A DNA stretch of 64,000 bases, from NCBI GenBank assembly GCA_963787675.1, contig CAWBDV010000010.1, forward strand, positions 310,001 to 374,000, in the 5' to 3' direction. Origin of the DNA: JAJPKK01 sp963787675. GTDB taxonomy: Bacteria > Pseudomonadota > Alphaproteobacteria > Rhizobiales > Xanthobacteraceae. Of the stretch, positions 26,003 through 35,427 are shown in pieces. Numbering within the stretch: position 1 is the first letter of the stretch; each line of letters opens with the position of its first letter. The notes under the pieces are model-generated. The model did not search any database and was not told where the DNA came from. It saw nothing but the letters and a program-made list of their open reading frames with translations. The translations under genes were made by a program, and so were the position numbers.

Positions 26003-26015
26003 GCGAGCTGCGTAG

Positions 26016-26771
26016 TCAGCGCGATCGCGATATCTTCTCGAAGATGGTGCCGCGGTCGAAGCCCCAGCGCGCCAGCCGGAAGGTGATGCTCGATTGCAAT
26101 ACGCCGAGCCCGTAGATCACGCTGCGCCCGAAATTGATTGACGATGCCTCGGGAAAGTATCGCGTCGGGCAGGAGATTTCGCCGATGCTGTAACCCGCAT
26201 AGATCGCCTGCAGCAGCATCTGGTTGTCGAACACGAAATCATCGGAATTGCGTTCGAGCGGCAGCGCTTCGATCACCGCGCGGGTGAATCCGCGGTACCC
26301 CGTATGGTACTCGGAGAGCTTGTCGCTGAGCAGGATGTTCTGCACCAACGTCAGCACGCGGTTGGCGATATATTTGTAGAGCGGCATCCCGCCGGCGAGC
26401 GCGCCGACGCCGAGGATGCGCGAGCCGAGGACGACGTCGTAGAGCCCCGAGCACAGCATGGCCGCCATCGGCAGCAGAAGCTTGGGACTGTATTGGTAGT
26501 CCGGATGCAGCATGATGATGATGTCGGCACCCCGCGCCAGGGCATGGTGGTAGCAGGTCTTCTGGTTGCCGCCGTAGCCGCGATTGCGATCGTGCGCGAC
26601 GGTGAAGAGCCCGAGCCTGTTCGCCACCTCCAGCGTTGCGTCGGTGCTGGCGTCATCGATCAGGATCATGTCGTCGACGATTTCAGCGGGAATCTCGCGC
26701 ACCGTGGCCTCAAGGGTGCGCGCGGCGTTGTAGGCCGGCAGCACGACGCAGATTTTGCGATTCGCAAGCAT
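26016..26771 (-). CDS. Family 2 glycosyltransferase, dolichyl-phosphate mannose synthase-like
   Basis: A 251-residue protein from an ATG at 26771; a TTG nine bases earlier is possible. It has the GT-A fold with VVLPAYNAARTLEATV, LIDDASTDATLEVA, NRGYGGNQKTCYHHAL and the metal-binding MLHPDYQYSPKL. It lacks the C-terminal membrane domain of the enzyme at 3915, and only a few hydrophobic stretches may touch the membrane. Such enzymes charge a lipid carrier with a sugar. The gene is divergent from a GT-C-like membrane protein 100 bases away, which could use that sugar. Confidence 0.85.
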   Translation of the reverse strand: MLANRKICVVLPAYNAARTLEATVREIPAEIVDDMILIDDASTDATLEVANRLGLFTVAHDRNRGYGGNQKTCYHHALARGADIIIMLHPDYQYSPKLLLPMAAMLCSGLYDVVLGSRILGVGALAGGMPLYKYIANRVLTLVQNILLSDKLSEYHTGYRGFTRAVIEALPLERNSDDFVFDNQMLLQAIYAGYSIGEISCPTRYFPEASSINFGRSVIYGLGVLQSSITFRLARWGFDRGTIFEKISRSR

Positions 26772-26873
26772 GCAGTCCAACGTCCGGCCGCGCGTTCATG
26801 GGCGCGCGATTGCCCGGCCTTGCCTCCCTGAAGAAACTGTTATCATGACAAGCGGTGGGATGGGACGCCGTAG

Positions 26874-28616
26874 ATGGATCAAAACGTTCAGCCGGCATTC
26901 GCGATGAGCGAACAGCAGGCGGCTATCGAGGGAACTACCAGGGAGCACCAGCGCACGCTGCGAGGACGGCTCGCGGCTTGGCGCTTTCGCCTTCTGCTGG
27001 CGTTGACCGTTATCGGTGCGGGCCTGCTTTCCGTCGCGCTCGGTCCCGATAACTATTGGGATCTGCGTTACTACCACCTCTACGCGCCATGGGCTTATCT
27101 CCATCACCGTTACCTCTACGACCTCGGCCCGGCCCAGGAGCAGGGGTTCCTCAATCCCGTCGCTGATTTTCTGCTTTACGGACTTGCATCGTCGCCATTG
27201 AACGAGAGCCCCCGCGTCATCGCCTTCATCATGGGGGCCGTGCATGGGGTCAATGCGGCGCTCGTCCTCGCCATCGCGGCGCACGTGATCCGACCGGCTC
27301 AGGCCGCCACGCGAATAGCGCTCACGGCCGCGGCCTGGCTGATGGGGGTTTCCGGTGCCGGGTTCATTTCGCTCCTCGGCACCTGCTCCAACGATCTCAC
27401 CAGCGGCTTGTTCGTGCTCGCATCATTGCTCGGCGTGCTCAAGTTCGCGCAGCCCATCGGGACCGGCAATTCTCGGATCGGCTTTGCGGCCGCCGGCCTC
27501 TTGGGCGGGATCGGCATCGGCCTGAAGATGACATCGGCGATCTATGTGCCGGGACTTGGCGTCGCTGCGATCATTGCTGCAGTCGGCCGGCGCAGCATCG
27601 GCGGACTCGCGGCGTATGTCGCGGCAGCCGCTTTCGGCTTCTTTGCCGTCGCCGGCCATCACATGCTCACGCTCTGGAACGACTTCCGCAATCCGTTCTT
27701 TCCCTACCTCAACCAGATCTTCCGCTCGCGGTGGTTTGATCCGATCGCCATCCGCGACGCGCGCTTTCTGCCGCAGAGCGTCTGGGACGTCTTCACCTAT
27801 CCCTTCCTGTGGACGACCGTCGACACCTACCGGATCGTCGAGCCGCCATTCCGCGACTGGCGCGCCGCCATCGCCTACGTGACGTTGGTGGCGGGGGCGT
27901 TGGCGCTTGCTTTGCGGTTCCTGCGCAATCGCCCGAGCGCGCACAAGGCACTCGCGCAAACGTCAGGCCTCGGGATCGTGCTTGCGTTCGTCGTGGTGTC
28001 GTATTTTGTCTGGGTGCTGGGCTTTGCGTACTACCGCTACGCCGTTCCGATCGAAATGCTGACCGGCGTCGTCACCATGGGCGCACTGGTCTGGCTTTTC
28101 GACAGCGACCGCATGCGCGTGATCGGCGCGGTCGTTCTGCTCGCCATCGCCGGCGTTACGACCGTCTATCTCGACTGGGGCCGCCGCCCGTACGCGGATC
28201 GCTACGTCGACGTCCAGGTGCCCCCGATTCCCGAAAACGCGGTCGTCCTGGTCGCTACTTGGGGCCCGGTCGCATTCTTCATTCCGTATGCCGAGCCGCG
28301 CGCGCGCTATGTCGGGATGGAAAACAATTTTCTGTCGCTCACCCAGGACAACAGACGCGCCATTGCCGACGAAAGCGGGCTCGACCCCAATTCGCTGCCG
28401 AACTTCCCCGACAACAAGCTCGCGCTGGAGGTGAAGCGCGTGATGCGGACTCCCGGCCGGCCGAAGTTCGTCCTCAACGTCGATGCGTTCGACGCCGGCA
28501 AGCTCGACGCGCTGCTAGCGCATTTCGACTTGAAATGGGACGGCAAGCCTTGCCCGCCGATTCGCACGAACCTCACCGGCCCCGCGCTCAGCCTCTGCGG
28601 TGCAATAGAGCGATGA
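26874..28616 (+). CDS. Polytopic membrane protein, probably GT-C glycosyltransferase family
   Basis: A 580-residue protein with about ten membrane segments. The first extracytoplasmic loop reads GPDNYWDLRYYHLYAPWAYL then GPAQEQGFLNP, with acidic residues (DNYWD) at the place where GT-C enzymes have their catalytic Asp. A C-terminal soluble domain of about 140 residues follows the last segment. I call it GT-C-like by topology and loop pattern; no characterised member comes to mind. It is divergent from a lipid-sugar GT2 gene and upstream of a membrane-fused spermidine-synthase-like gene on the same strand. Confidence 0.6.
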   Translation: MDQNVQPAFAMSEQQAAIEGTTREHQRTLRGRLAAWRFRLLLALTVIGAGLLSVALGPDNYWDLRYYHLYAPWAYLHHRYLYDLGPAQEQGFLNPVADFLLYGLASSPLNESPRVIAFIMGAVHGVNAALVLAIAAHVIRPAQAATRIALTAAAWLMGVSGAGFISLLGTCSNDLTSGLFVLASLLGVLKFAQPIGTGNSRIGFAAAGLLGGIGIGLKMTSAIYVPGLGVAAIIAAVGRRSIGGLAAYVAAAAFGFFAVAGHHMLTLWNDFRNPFFPYLNQIFRSRWFDPIAIRDARFLPQSVWDVFTYPFLWTTVDTYRIVEPPFRDWRAAIAYVTLVAGALALALRFLRNRPSAHKALAQTSGLGIVLAFVVVSYFVWVLGFAYYRYAVPIEMLTGVVTMGALVWLFDSDRMRVIGAVVLLAIAGVTTVYLDWGRRPYADRYVDVQVPPIPENAVVLVATWGPVAFFIPYAEPRARYVGMENNFLSLTQDNRRAIADESGLDPNSLPNFPDNKLALEVKRVMRTPGRPKFVLNVDAFDAGKLDALLAHFDLKWDGKPCPPIRTNLTGPALSLCGAIER

Positions 28617-28645
28617 TTTATTGATCCTTCGCCATGACCCCCGCC

Positions 28646-28689
28646 GTCATTCCGGGGCGCCGCGACAGCGGCGAGCCCGGAATCCATAC
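28646..28689. repeat. Half copy of dispersed repeat family C
   Basis: The GTCATTCCGGGGCGC and AGCCCGGAATCCATA arms match the larger element at 50230-50346. It lies in the 224-base gap between two membrane protein genes and may act as a 3' hairpin for the first. Confidence 0.7.
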
Positions 28690-28840
28690 TCCTCGGTAGC
28701 GATTGCGAATTCGGAAGCTCATCTTCGCCCCGCCCTCAAATGACCCGCCCAAATTTGCGCGGCTTGCTCACCCTCCGGAAAGCCGGCATCGTCGCGTTCG
28801 CGCCGATCGCGAATAGTCATGAACGAGGGGAGACGACCGC

Positions 28841-31048
28841 ATGGAGCCCATTGCGGCCAAGCATGAACCGGTGGCCGCGACCGGGTCGGTGCGACCCATT
28901 CTGTTTTTCATGTTCTTCTTTTCGGGCTTTTGCAGCCTGCTCTACCAGGTCGTCTGGGTGCGACTGGCGTTCGCGCACTTTGGGGTGATCACACCCGTCC
29001 TCTCCTGCGTGCTGTCGGTCTTCATGTTGGGCCTCGGCATCGGTTCGGTCTTCGGCGGCCGGTGGGCACGATGGGCCAGCGATAGCTTGGGCATATCGCC
29101 GGCTTATCTCTACGGCGCAGCCGAGTTCATCATCGGCATTGGCGCGCTCGCGGTGCCGGCGCTGTTCGCCGCCGGCGAGAGCTATCTGCTGATATCCGGC
29201 GAAGCCAGTTCGACAAGCTATCTCTTGGCTTCGGCCGTATTCATCGTCATGGCGGTGCTGCCCTGGTGCATCATGATGGGTGCGACCTTTCCGTTGATGA
29301 TGTCCTTCATTCGGCGGATCGAGCCGCGCAACGGGCAGAGCTTCAGCTTCCTCTATCTCGCAAACGTCATCGGCGCGACGGCGGGGACGGTCATCACCGC
29401 GCTTGTCCTCGTCGAAGTCTTCGGCTTTCGCAAAACATCTCTGATCGCGGCCGCAATCAACTTCGCCATCGCTGCGGTGAGCTTCGCGCTCGCGCAGATA
29501 TATCCGCTGTCCCCCGAACTGACTGCCGATGCGCCATCACAGGTCCCGCTGGGTGCGCGCAGGTCGGGGTTGTGGCTCGAAACGGTGCTGTTCACCACCG
29601 GGCTCACGTCGCTTGCCATGGAGGTCGCCTGGACGCGCACCTTCACCTTGGTACTGAAGACGACGATCTATTCGTTCGCCGCAATCCTCGCCACTTATCT
29701 GCTCGCGACGGCGGTCGGCTCCTACCTCTATCGCCGCGGCTTGAAGACCGGCCGGCTCGTTTCCACCCTGTCGATCCTCGGCGCGCTCGGCCTGTGCGGC
29801 TTGCTTCCCGTCGCGATCGACGATCCGCGCTTCAACCAAAGCATCGTCGCGACGCTCGCGAGCATCGTGCCGTTCTGTCTCGCGCTCGGCTACCTGACGC
29901 CGCGGTTGATCGACGAGCACAGCTTCGGCGATCCGCAGCGCGCCGGGCGGGCCTATGGCGTGAACATTGCGGGCGGCATCCTGGGACCGCTCCTCGCCGC
30001 GTACGTGTTGCTGCCGACGGTCGGCACGCGTGCGACGCTGTTGTTGCTGAGCCTGCCGATGGTCGCGCTATTCGTCTGGGCGGCATGGCAGGAGGAGACG
30101 TCGCTCCGGCGGCAGCTTAGGTACGCAGTTCCATTCGTAGCCTTGTTTGCATTCGCCACGTTCGTGAGCCGCGGCTACGAGGACGGCGCGTTCTATCAGG
30201 AGCGCAATGAGGTCCGCCGCGACATCACCGCGACCGTCACCGCCTACGGCGAGGGTATGGACAAGCACCTCATGGTGAACGGCGTCGGGATGACGTTTCT
30301 ATCGCCGACCACCAAGGTCATGGCGCATTTACCGCTCGCGGTGAGCAACAGCGCCAAGGCGGGGCTCATCATCTGCTTTGGCATGGGCACGACGTTCCGC
30401 GCCATGCGCAGCTGGGGGATCGACACCACGGTCGTCGAGCTGTCCCGCTCGGTGACCAATTCCTTCGGCTACTTCCATGCGGATTTCCGGGACGTGATCG
30501 CCGACCCCAAGGCGCACGTGGTGGTCGACGATGGCCGGCGCTATCTTCTGCGCAGCACCAAGAAGTTCGACGTCATCACCCTCGACCCGCCGCCGCCCAT
30601 CGAGGCTGCCGCGTCGAGCCTCCTCTATTCCAAGGAATTCTACGACGTGGTGAAGGCGCACCTCGCGCCGGGCGGCATTCTCCAGCAATGGTATCCCGGA
30701 GGCGAGAAGAGCATCCAATATGCGGTTGCGCGCTCGCTGCGCGAATCCTTCCCCTACATCGTGGTCTATCGATCGCTCGAGGATTGGGGCTACCACTTCC
30801 TGGCATCATCCTCGCCGATCGAGGACATCACGCCTGAGGCTTTCATTGCGCGATTGCCGGAGGCCGCGCGGCGCGATCTGATGGAATGGAATTCGGACAT
30901 CTCCATCGCCGCCATGGCCGACGATGTCCTCTCGCGGCGAACCGATTTGGCAAAGCTGCTGCCGCCCAGGAGCAAAAACGTCGCGGTAACGGACGACCTT
31001 CCCTATAACGAGTACTTCTTTCTGCGTCGGGCCGGCCTCATGAATTGA
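28841..31048 (+). CDS. Membrane-fused spermidine-synthase-like protein
   Basis: A 735-residue protein with GGGGAG before its ATG. Residues about 20-430 form a membrane domain with twelve or so segments beginning FMFFFSGFCSLLYQVVWVRL, the signature of the fused MFS/spermidine-synthase family. Residues about 470-700 are a spermidine-synthase-like Rossmann domain: the VVELSRSVTNSFGYF strand, DDGRRYLL (aminopropyl or SAM site) and LDPPPPIEAAASSLLYS. The classical catalytic D-x-x-DP pattern is changed to LDPPPP, so true polyamine synthesis is uncertain. The membrane domain suggests linked transport or a membrane-bound methyl- or aminopropyl-transfer. Confidence 0.75.
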   Translation: MEPIAAKHEPVAATGSVRPILFFMFFFSGFCSLLYQVVWVRLAFAHFGVITPVLSCVLSVFMLGLGIGSVFGGRWARWASDSLGISPAYLYGAAEFIIGIGALAVPALFAAGESYLLISGEASSTSYLLASAVFIVMAVLPWCIMMGATFPLMMSFIRRIEPRNGQSFSFLYLANVIGATAGTVITALVLVEVFGFRKTSLIAAAINFAIAAVSFALAQIYPLSPELTADAPSQVPLGARRSGLWLETVLFTTGLTSLAMEVAWTRTFTLVLKTTIYSFAAILATYLLATAVGSYLYRRGLKTGRLVSTLSILGALGLCGLLPVAIDDPRFNQSIVATLASIVPFCLALGYLTPRLIDEHSFGDPQRAGRAYGVNIAGGILGPLLAAYVLLPTVGTRATLLLLSLPMVALFVWAAWQEETSLRRQLRYAVPFVALFAFATFVSRGYEDGAFYQERNEVRRDITATVTAYGEGMDKHLMVNGVGMTFLSPTTKVMAHLPLAVSNSAKAGLIICFGMGTTFRAMRSWGIDTTVVELSRSVTNSFGYFHADFRDVIADPKAHVVVDDGRRYLLRSTKKFDVITLDPPPPIEAAASSLLYSKEFYDVVKAHLAPGGILQQWYPGGEKSIQYAVARSLRESFPYIVVYRSLEDWGYHFLASSSPIEDITPEAFIARLPEAARRDLMEWNSDISIAAMADDVLSRRTDLAKLLPPRSKNVAVTDDLPYNEYFFLRRAGLMN

Positions 31049-31163
31049 GGCGTCGGCAGTGCCCCAAAACGGGGCCGGCCGCCGTCCCGATTGTCGAGGC
31101 AGGTCGACAAGCGAGAGCGGCGGCCGGAACGGACGCCAGGAGCAGAGCGGCGTCCGCGATCGT

Positions 31164-32780
31164 TCAGAAAACGCTGCTGAATATCCAATACAAACTGCCG
31201 GACAAAAGTATGGCAGCCGGCAAGGTCAGCACCCAGGCCATCAACAGATTGCGGACAGTGCTCCACTGCAAGCCGGAGCCGTTCGCCGCCATCGTGCCGG
31301 CGACACCCGACGACAACACATGGGTCGTGGAGACCGGCAGTCCGAAATAATCCGCGGCTCCGATGGTGGAGGCCGCCACCAGTTCCGCGCATGCGCCCTG
31401 CGCGTAGGTCATATGCGCCTTGCCGATCTTCTCGCCAACCGTCACCACGATGCGTTTCCACCCGATCATGGTACCGAGGCCGAGCGCGATCGCGACGGCA
31501 ATCTTCACCCAGGTCGGGATGAACTTGGTCGCGTTGTCGAGAGACCTTTTATAGTTTGTCAGGATCGCGACGTCCTCGGTCGAGAGGTCGCTTTCCTTGT
31601 CCTTCATCAGGAAGCGGATCGCCTCCGATGCGAGGTACATGTCGTTTCGGGTGTTGCCCACCACTCCGGACGGTACCTTGGCGAGGGAACCGTAGGTGTC
31701 GACCTGCTTTGCAATGTCGCTCACTAGCAGCGCAAGCGACGGGAAGGTGCCTTCGTTGATCTTGCGCTCCGACACATAGGCCGTCACCGCCGGGCGCGGA
31801 TTACCGAGCACATTGTAGCCGGCAGCCCTGCTGGCGATCACCCTCGAGGCCGCTTCCGAGTTGGTGCGAAACTCGATCATTTGGCTTTCCGGCATGGAGC
31901 GGTTGAGGGCGTAGGCGGTGGGCACCGTGCCGATCAGGATCAGCATGATGAGGCCCATGCCCTTCTGGCCGTCATTGGAGCCGTGGGCAAAGCTGACGCC
32001 GGTGCAGGTGAGGATCAGGATGCCGCGAATCCACCACGGCGGTGCCGCATCGCCCTTGGGCTCGGCGTAAAGCGCCGGATTGCGAACGATGAAGCGCAGG
32101 GCGATGAGCAGCACCGCGGCAAGGATGAACCCGAACGCCGGGGAAAGCAGCAGCGCGTAGCCGATTTCGGTCGCCTTGCTCCAGTCGACGCCCGACGTGC
32201 CGTCGCGGCCGCGCAGCAGCGCGTTGGCGACGCCGACGCCGATGATCGATCCGATCAAAGTGTGCGAGCTTGAAGCAGGCAAGCCGAGCCACCACGTGCC
32301 GAGGTTCCAGATGATCGCCGCGATGAGGAGGGCGAACACCATGGCGAAACCCGCTGAGCTGCCGACCTGAAGGATCAATTCGACTGGCAGCAGCGACACA
32401 ATGCCGAACGCCACTGCACCGGAGGAAACCAGCACGCCGAGGAAGTTGAAGAACCCGGACCACATCACGGCGATCGGCGCCGGCAGCGAATGGGTGTAGA
32501 TGACGGTCGCAACCGCGTTGGCGGTATCGTGGAAGCCGTTCACGAATTCGAAGCCGAGGGCGATCACGAGGGCGACGAACAGCAGCAGGAACGGCGCGAT
32601 CGTCGTGATCTTCGTACCGGCGGCGTCGACGTCGGCATACAGGCTATAGGCTACGAACAGGAAGCCGGCCGCCATGACACCAAAGAACAGGATTAGCGTC
32701 AACGGATTGAACGGTTGATCGAGCTTCGGTTTCGACGATACGGCAACGCCGACCGCCCCCGGCATCGTTGTGTCGGTCAT
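31164..32780 (-). CDS. pitA: PiT-family low-affinity inorganic phosphate transporter
   Basis: A 538-residue protein of the PiT family, which moves a metal-phosphate complex with protons. The two inverted family signatures are seen: GFEFVNGFHDTANAVAT in the N-terminal half and SFAHGSNDGQKGMGL in the second, each with the Asn-Asp/His-Asp permease core. Family phrases LGLPASSSHTLIGS and GLPVSTTHVLSSG lie after each. About eleven membrane segments and a central cytoplasmic loop (residues about 320-410) are predicted. It is alone, with no adjacent PhoU-like gene. Confidence 0.92.
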   Translation of the reverse strand: MTDTTMPGAVGVAVSSKPKLDQPFNPLTLILFFGVMAAGFLFVAYSLYADVDAAGTKITTIAPFLLLFVALVIALGFEFVNGFHDTANAVATVIYTHSLPAPIAVMWSGFFNFLGVLVSSGAVAFGIVSLLPVELILQVGSSAGFAMVFALLIAAIIWNLGTWWLGLPASSSHTLIGSIIGVGVANALLRGRDGTSGVDWSKATEIGYALLLSPAFGFILAAVLLIALRFIVRNPALYAEPKGDAAPPWWIRGILILTCTGVSFAHGSNDGQKGMGLIMLILIGTVPTAYALNRSMPESQMIEFRTNSEAASRVIASRAAGYNVLGNPRPAVTAYVSERKINEGTFPSLALLVSDIAKQVDTYGSLAKVPSGVVGNTRNDMYLASEAIRFLMKDKESDLSTEDVAILTNYKRSLDNATKFIPTWVKIAVAIALGLGTMIGWKRIVVTVGEKIGKAHMTYAQGACAELVAASTIGAADYFGLPVSTTHVLSSGVAGTMAANGSGLQWSTVRNLLMAWVLTLPAAILLSGSLYWIFSSVF

Positions 32781-32948
32781 GAGTAGTCCCCTCGGTGGTA
32801 AGGCGCGACTCTGACCGATCGGGATGACGGTTACGTGACAGTGGCGTAAGCAACCGCTGACAAGCTTGGCAGCATGGCAGAAACGCTTGATTTACAGCAC
32901 TATGTCAGCGAATAAATTTGCTTTGCAAAGCTGCTGGAAATTGGAGTG

Positions 32949-34400
32949 TCAGCTTGCGCGCAGCGGCGCCGCGACCGTTGCGCTGGGAAGGCACAGCTCG
33001 ACAATCAGTCCGCCATCACTTGCATTCCGGGCCTTTGCATTGCCGCCGTGCAACGTCATGATCCGTGCGGTGATTGCAAGGCCAAGCCCGACGCCGCCGC
33101 TCGCGCGGTCCCTTGCCTCGTCGACGCGATAAAACGCCTCGAAGATGCGGTCGAGATCGCGCTCGGGAACTCCCGGGCCGTGATCGCGAACGGCGAGCAC
33201 CGCCCCGCTCGTGTCGATCCGCGTCGACACCTCTACTTTGCTTCCGACAGGCGTGAACCGAATTGCGTTGCGAATGACGTTATCGACCGCGCGCCGCAGC
33301 AACTCGAAATTGCCGAGCGCCATCAGGCCGGACGTCGTCGAAGGCGCGATCTGCTTGCCCATCGCCGAGGCTTCGAAGTGGGCATCTTCGACGACTTCGT
33401 TCACGAGGTTTCCGAGTTCGACCTCTTGCCGCGTCAACGTCGGCTCGACGCCAGATAGCCGCGACAACTGCAGCGTCTGGCCGATCAGCGCATCCAGCCG
33501 TTCGACATCGCGCTCGATGCGTGAAAGCTGGACATCGAGGTTGCCGTCGCCGCGCTGCGCAAGGCCGAGCGCGACCCGCAGCCGCGTCAGCGGCGAACGC
33601 AATTCATGCGAAATGTCTCGCAGCAGCATCTCCTTCGAGGCGATCTGCGAGCGCAGGCGCTCCGCCATCTGGTTGAAGTCCCGCGCAAGGATGCCAAGCT
33701 CATCCTGCCGCCCGCACAGCCGCCCCTCGACCCGTGCATCGAGATCGCCGGACGCGAGCGTCCGTGCCACGCCTTGCAGCTTGGTCACCGGACCGCTGAT
33801 GTAGCGCGCGAGCCACCAGCATATCGCGGCGCTGATCGCGAGCGCGATCAAGAGCAGCGGGATGGTGATGCCGTCGGCGCCAAGGACATCGATTGGCGTC
33901 GCCCCGAACCACGCCACCAGAAGCGTGTAGGGGGTGCCATCCGGTGCGACGATTTTCGGATTGGCAAGAAGGTGGCTGCGGTTGAATCCGGGATGGTGGG
34001 ACGCCGTCACTCCGCCTGGCGACCAGTCGTAACCGTAAGGCCAGTAGTGCACGCTGTTTCCATCGCGGTCACCGGCCGGCGGTCTGCCGTCGAGGGCAAG
34101 CCATTGCACGACGTGCTCGGGCAATGTCCGCTGCAAGATGTCGCTGCCCGACGCATCAACGACATAGATGTCGAGGTCCGGGTGCGCGCCCGCGACGTTT
34201 GACAGCCAGGTGCGGAGACCGGGCATGCCGCTATTTTGCAATGCCGTATTCGCGCCCTGGAGCACGTCCGTAGGATCGATGCTGCTCAACATCGTGATGC
34301 GATACCATGCGACCGTCGCCGTAACGGCGACCGCGCCACCAAGGATCAGCACCATGGCGAGCCAGAATGAAACGAAAATCCGGAAGAACAATGTTCTCAC
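32949..34400 (-). CDS. Sensor histidine kinase, CpxA-like
   Basis: A 483-residue kinase starting at a GTG (34400) that overlaps the restored stop of the regulator (GTGA). Topology: one membrane segment, a periplasmic sensor of about 130 residues, a second segment, then HAMP, with LQGVARTLASGDLDARVEGR. The kinase has an H-box (RDISHELRSPLTRLRVAL), an N-box (NVIRNAIRFTP), and G boxes (DHGPGVPE, GGVGLGLAI). It would autophosphorylate and transfer to the regulator encoded upstream. Close to CpxA in layout; the RND efflux operon divergent from the pair suggests envelope-stress control of efflux. Confidence 0.88.
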   Translation of the reverse strand: MRTLFFRIFVSFWLAMVLILGGAVAVTATVAWYRITMLSSIDPTDVLQGANTALQNSGMPGLRTWLSNVAGAHPDLDIYVVDASGSDILQRTLPEHVVQWLALDGRPPAGDRDGNSVHYWPYGYDWSPGGVTASHHPGFNRSHLLANPKIVAPDGTPYTLLVAWFGATPIDVLGADGITIPLLLIALAISAAICWWLARYISGPVTKLQGVARTLASGDLDARVEGRLCGRQDELGILARDFNQMAERLRSQIASKEMLLRDISHELRSPLTRLRVALGLAQRGDGNLDVQLSRIERDVERLDALIGQTLQLSRLSGVEPTLTRQEVELGNLVNEVVEDAHFEASAMGKQIAPSTTSGLMALGNFELLRRAVDNVIRNAIRFTPVGSKVEVSTRIDTSGAVLAVRDHGPGVPERDLDRIFEAFYRVDEARDRASGGVGLGLAITARIMTLHGGNAKARNASDGGLIVELCLPSATVAAPLRAS

Positions 34401-35126
34401 CCTCGCCTCGCATCGCTGCTGGTCAAGACGTAGCCGGCGCCGCGAATGCTCCGAAATCTTAACGCCGGCGTTCCGCCTTTGCGCGGCAAGCTTGCGCCGG
34501 AGGTTGCTGATATGGGTGTCGATGCTTCGGTCATAGGGCGATAGCCGCCGCCCTAGCGCGCTTTCCGTCAGAAATTCCCGCGACTGTGCGCATCCGGGGG
34601 CGCGCATCAACAGTTCCAGCACCCGAAATTCAGCATTTGTCAGGTGAATCGGCCGCCCATCGACACGCGCTTCGAGGATTTCGGTGTCGAGCCGCAGGAC
34701 GCCCAATGTGAATTCGCGGCTTGCTTGCTGCGCGTCGCTGTTTGCGCGTCTGAGCACTGCTCGCATGCGCGCCAACAGCTCCTTCGGATTGAACGGCTTC
34801 GGAAGGTAATCGTCAGCCCCAAGCTCGAAACCGAGAATGCGATCAGTATCCCCGCCGCGTGCGGTCAACATGATCACCGGCACTGATTGCTTGCGCCGCA
34901 GATCGCGCAGCACATCGAAGCCGCTACGCGATGGCAGCATCACGTCGAGGATGACAAGATCGAAACTCTCGTCAGCCATCCGCTTTAAGGCGTCTGCGCC
35001 GTCGACTGCGGTGACAATGCGAAATGATTCCGCAGCCAGATACTCGCTCAACATCTGGTTGAGTTCGAAATCATCGTCGACAAGCAAAACGGAGTTCAGC
35101 GCTTTTCTCCAAGTTCGACTTTCCAA
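34397..35126 (-). CDS. OmpR-family response regulator, CpxR-like, frameshifted
   Basis: A receiver (DDDFELNQ acidic pocket, phospho-Asp in LVILDVMLPSRSG, Lys in LPKPFNPKELLARM) followed by a winged helix (LTNAEFRVLELLMRAPG, DTHISNLRRKL). The last 20 residues are out of frame: an extra A in the run at 34454-34456 turns the family ending (GAGYVLTSSDARRG) into a frame that continues into the kinase, giving one 725-codon open frame. Removing one base restores a stop at 34397-34399 overlapping the kinase GTG, the usual two-gene arrangement. So either a true fusion lesion or a consensus error. The start is a TTG at 35126 and may lie slightly inside. Confidence 0.85.
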
Positions 35127-35427
35127 GTTCGACGAGCAATCGAAACTACCCTTTCGGTCCTCGCACCGTCAGCGCGGATATCGCGGCTTCCAGAAAATAT
35201 CCGACAATCGGGCACTCTCTGGCAAGGCGATGGTTGCGCCAGCGCAACGCGGTTGTCTTAACGCCATCAATGCGCCTCAACTTCACAAATCTTCACTTTT
35301 TGCAGTGCTCCTATCCACTATCTTGCAACCGAGCATCTGGGACGTCGCTCCGGACGAACAGGTTCCTGTCGTCGCGGCGAGCGTCCTTTGTGTCGTCTGT
35401 TAGCCCCGCGGCGCCGGAGGCCGCTCA
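35127..35427. promoter_or_regulatory. Divergent control region with tandem CTTCAC direct repeats
   Basis: 300 bases between the two-component system and the RND operon. At 35281-35296 there are two direct copies of CTTCAC exactly ten bases apart, the spacing OmpR/CpxR-family regulators use. They lie about 130 bases before the RND start and 155 before the regulator start. I infer that the local response regulator binds here. No small gene or RNA is convincing in the rest. Confidence 0.5.
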
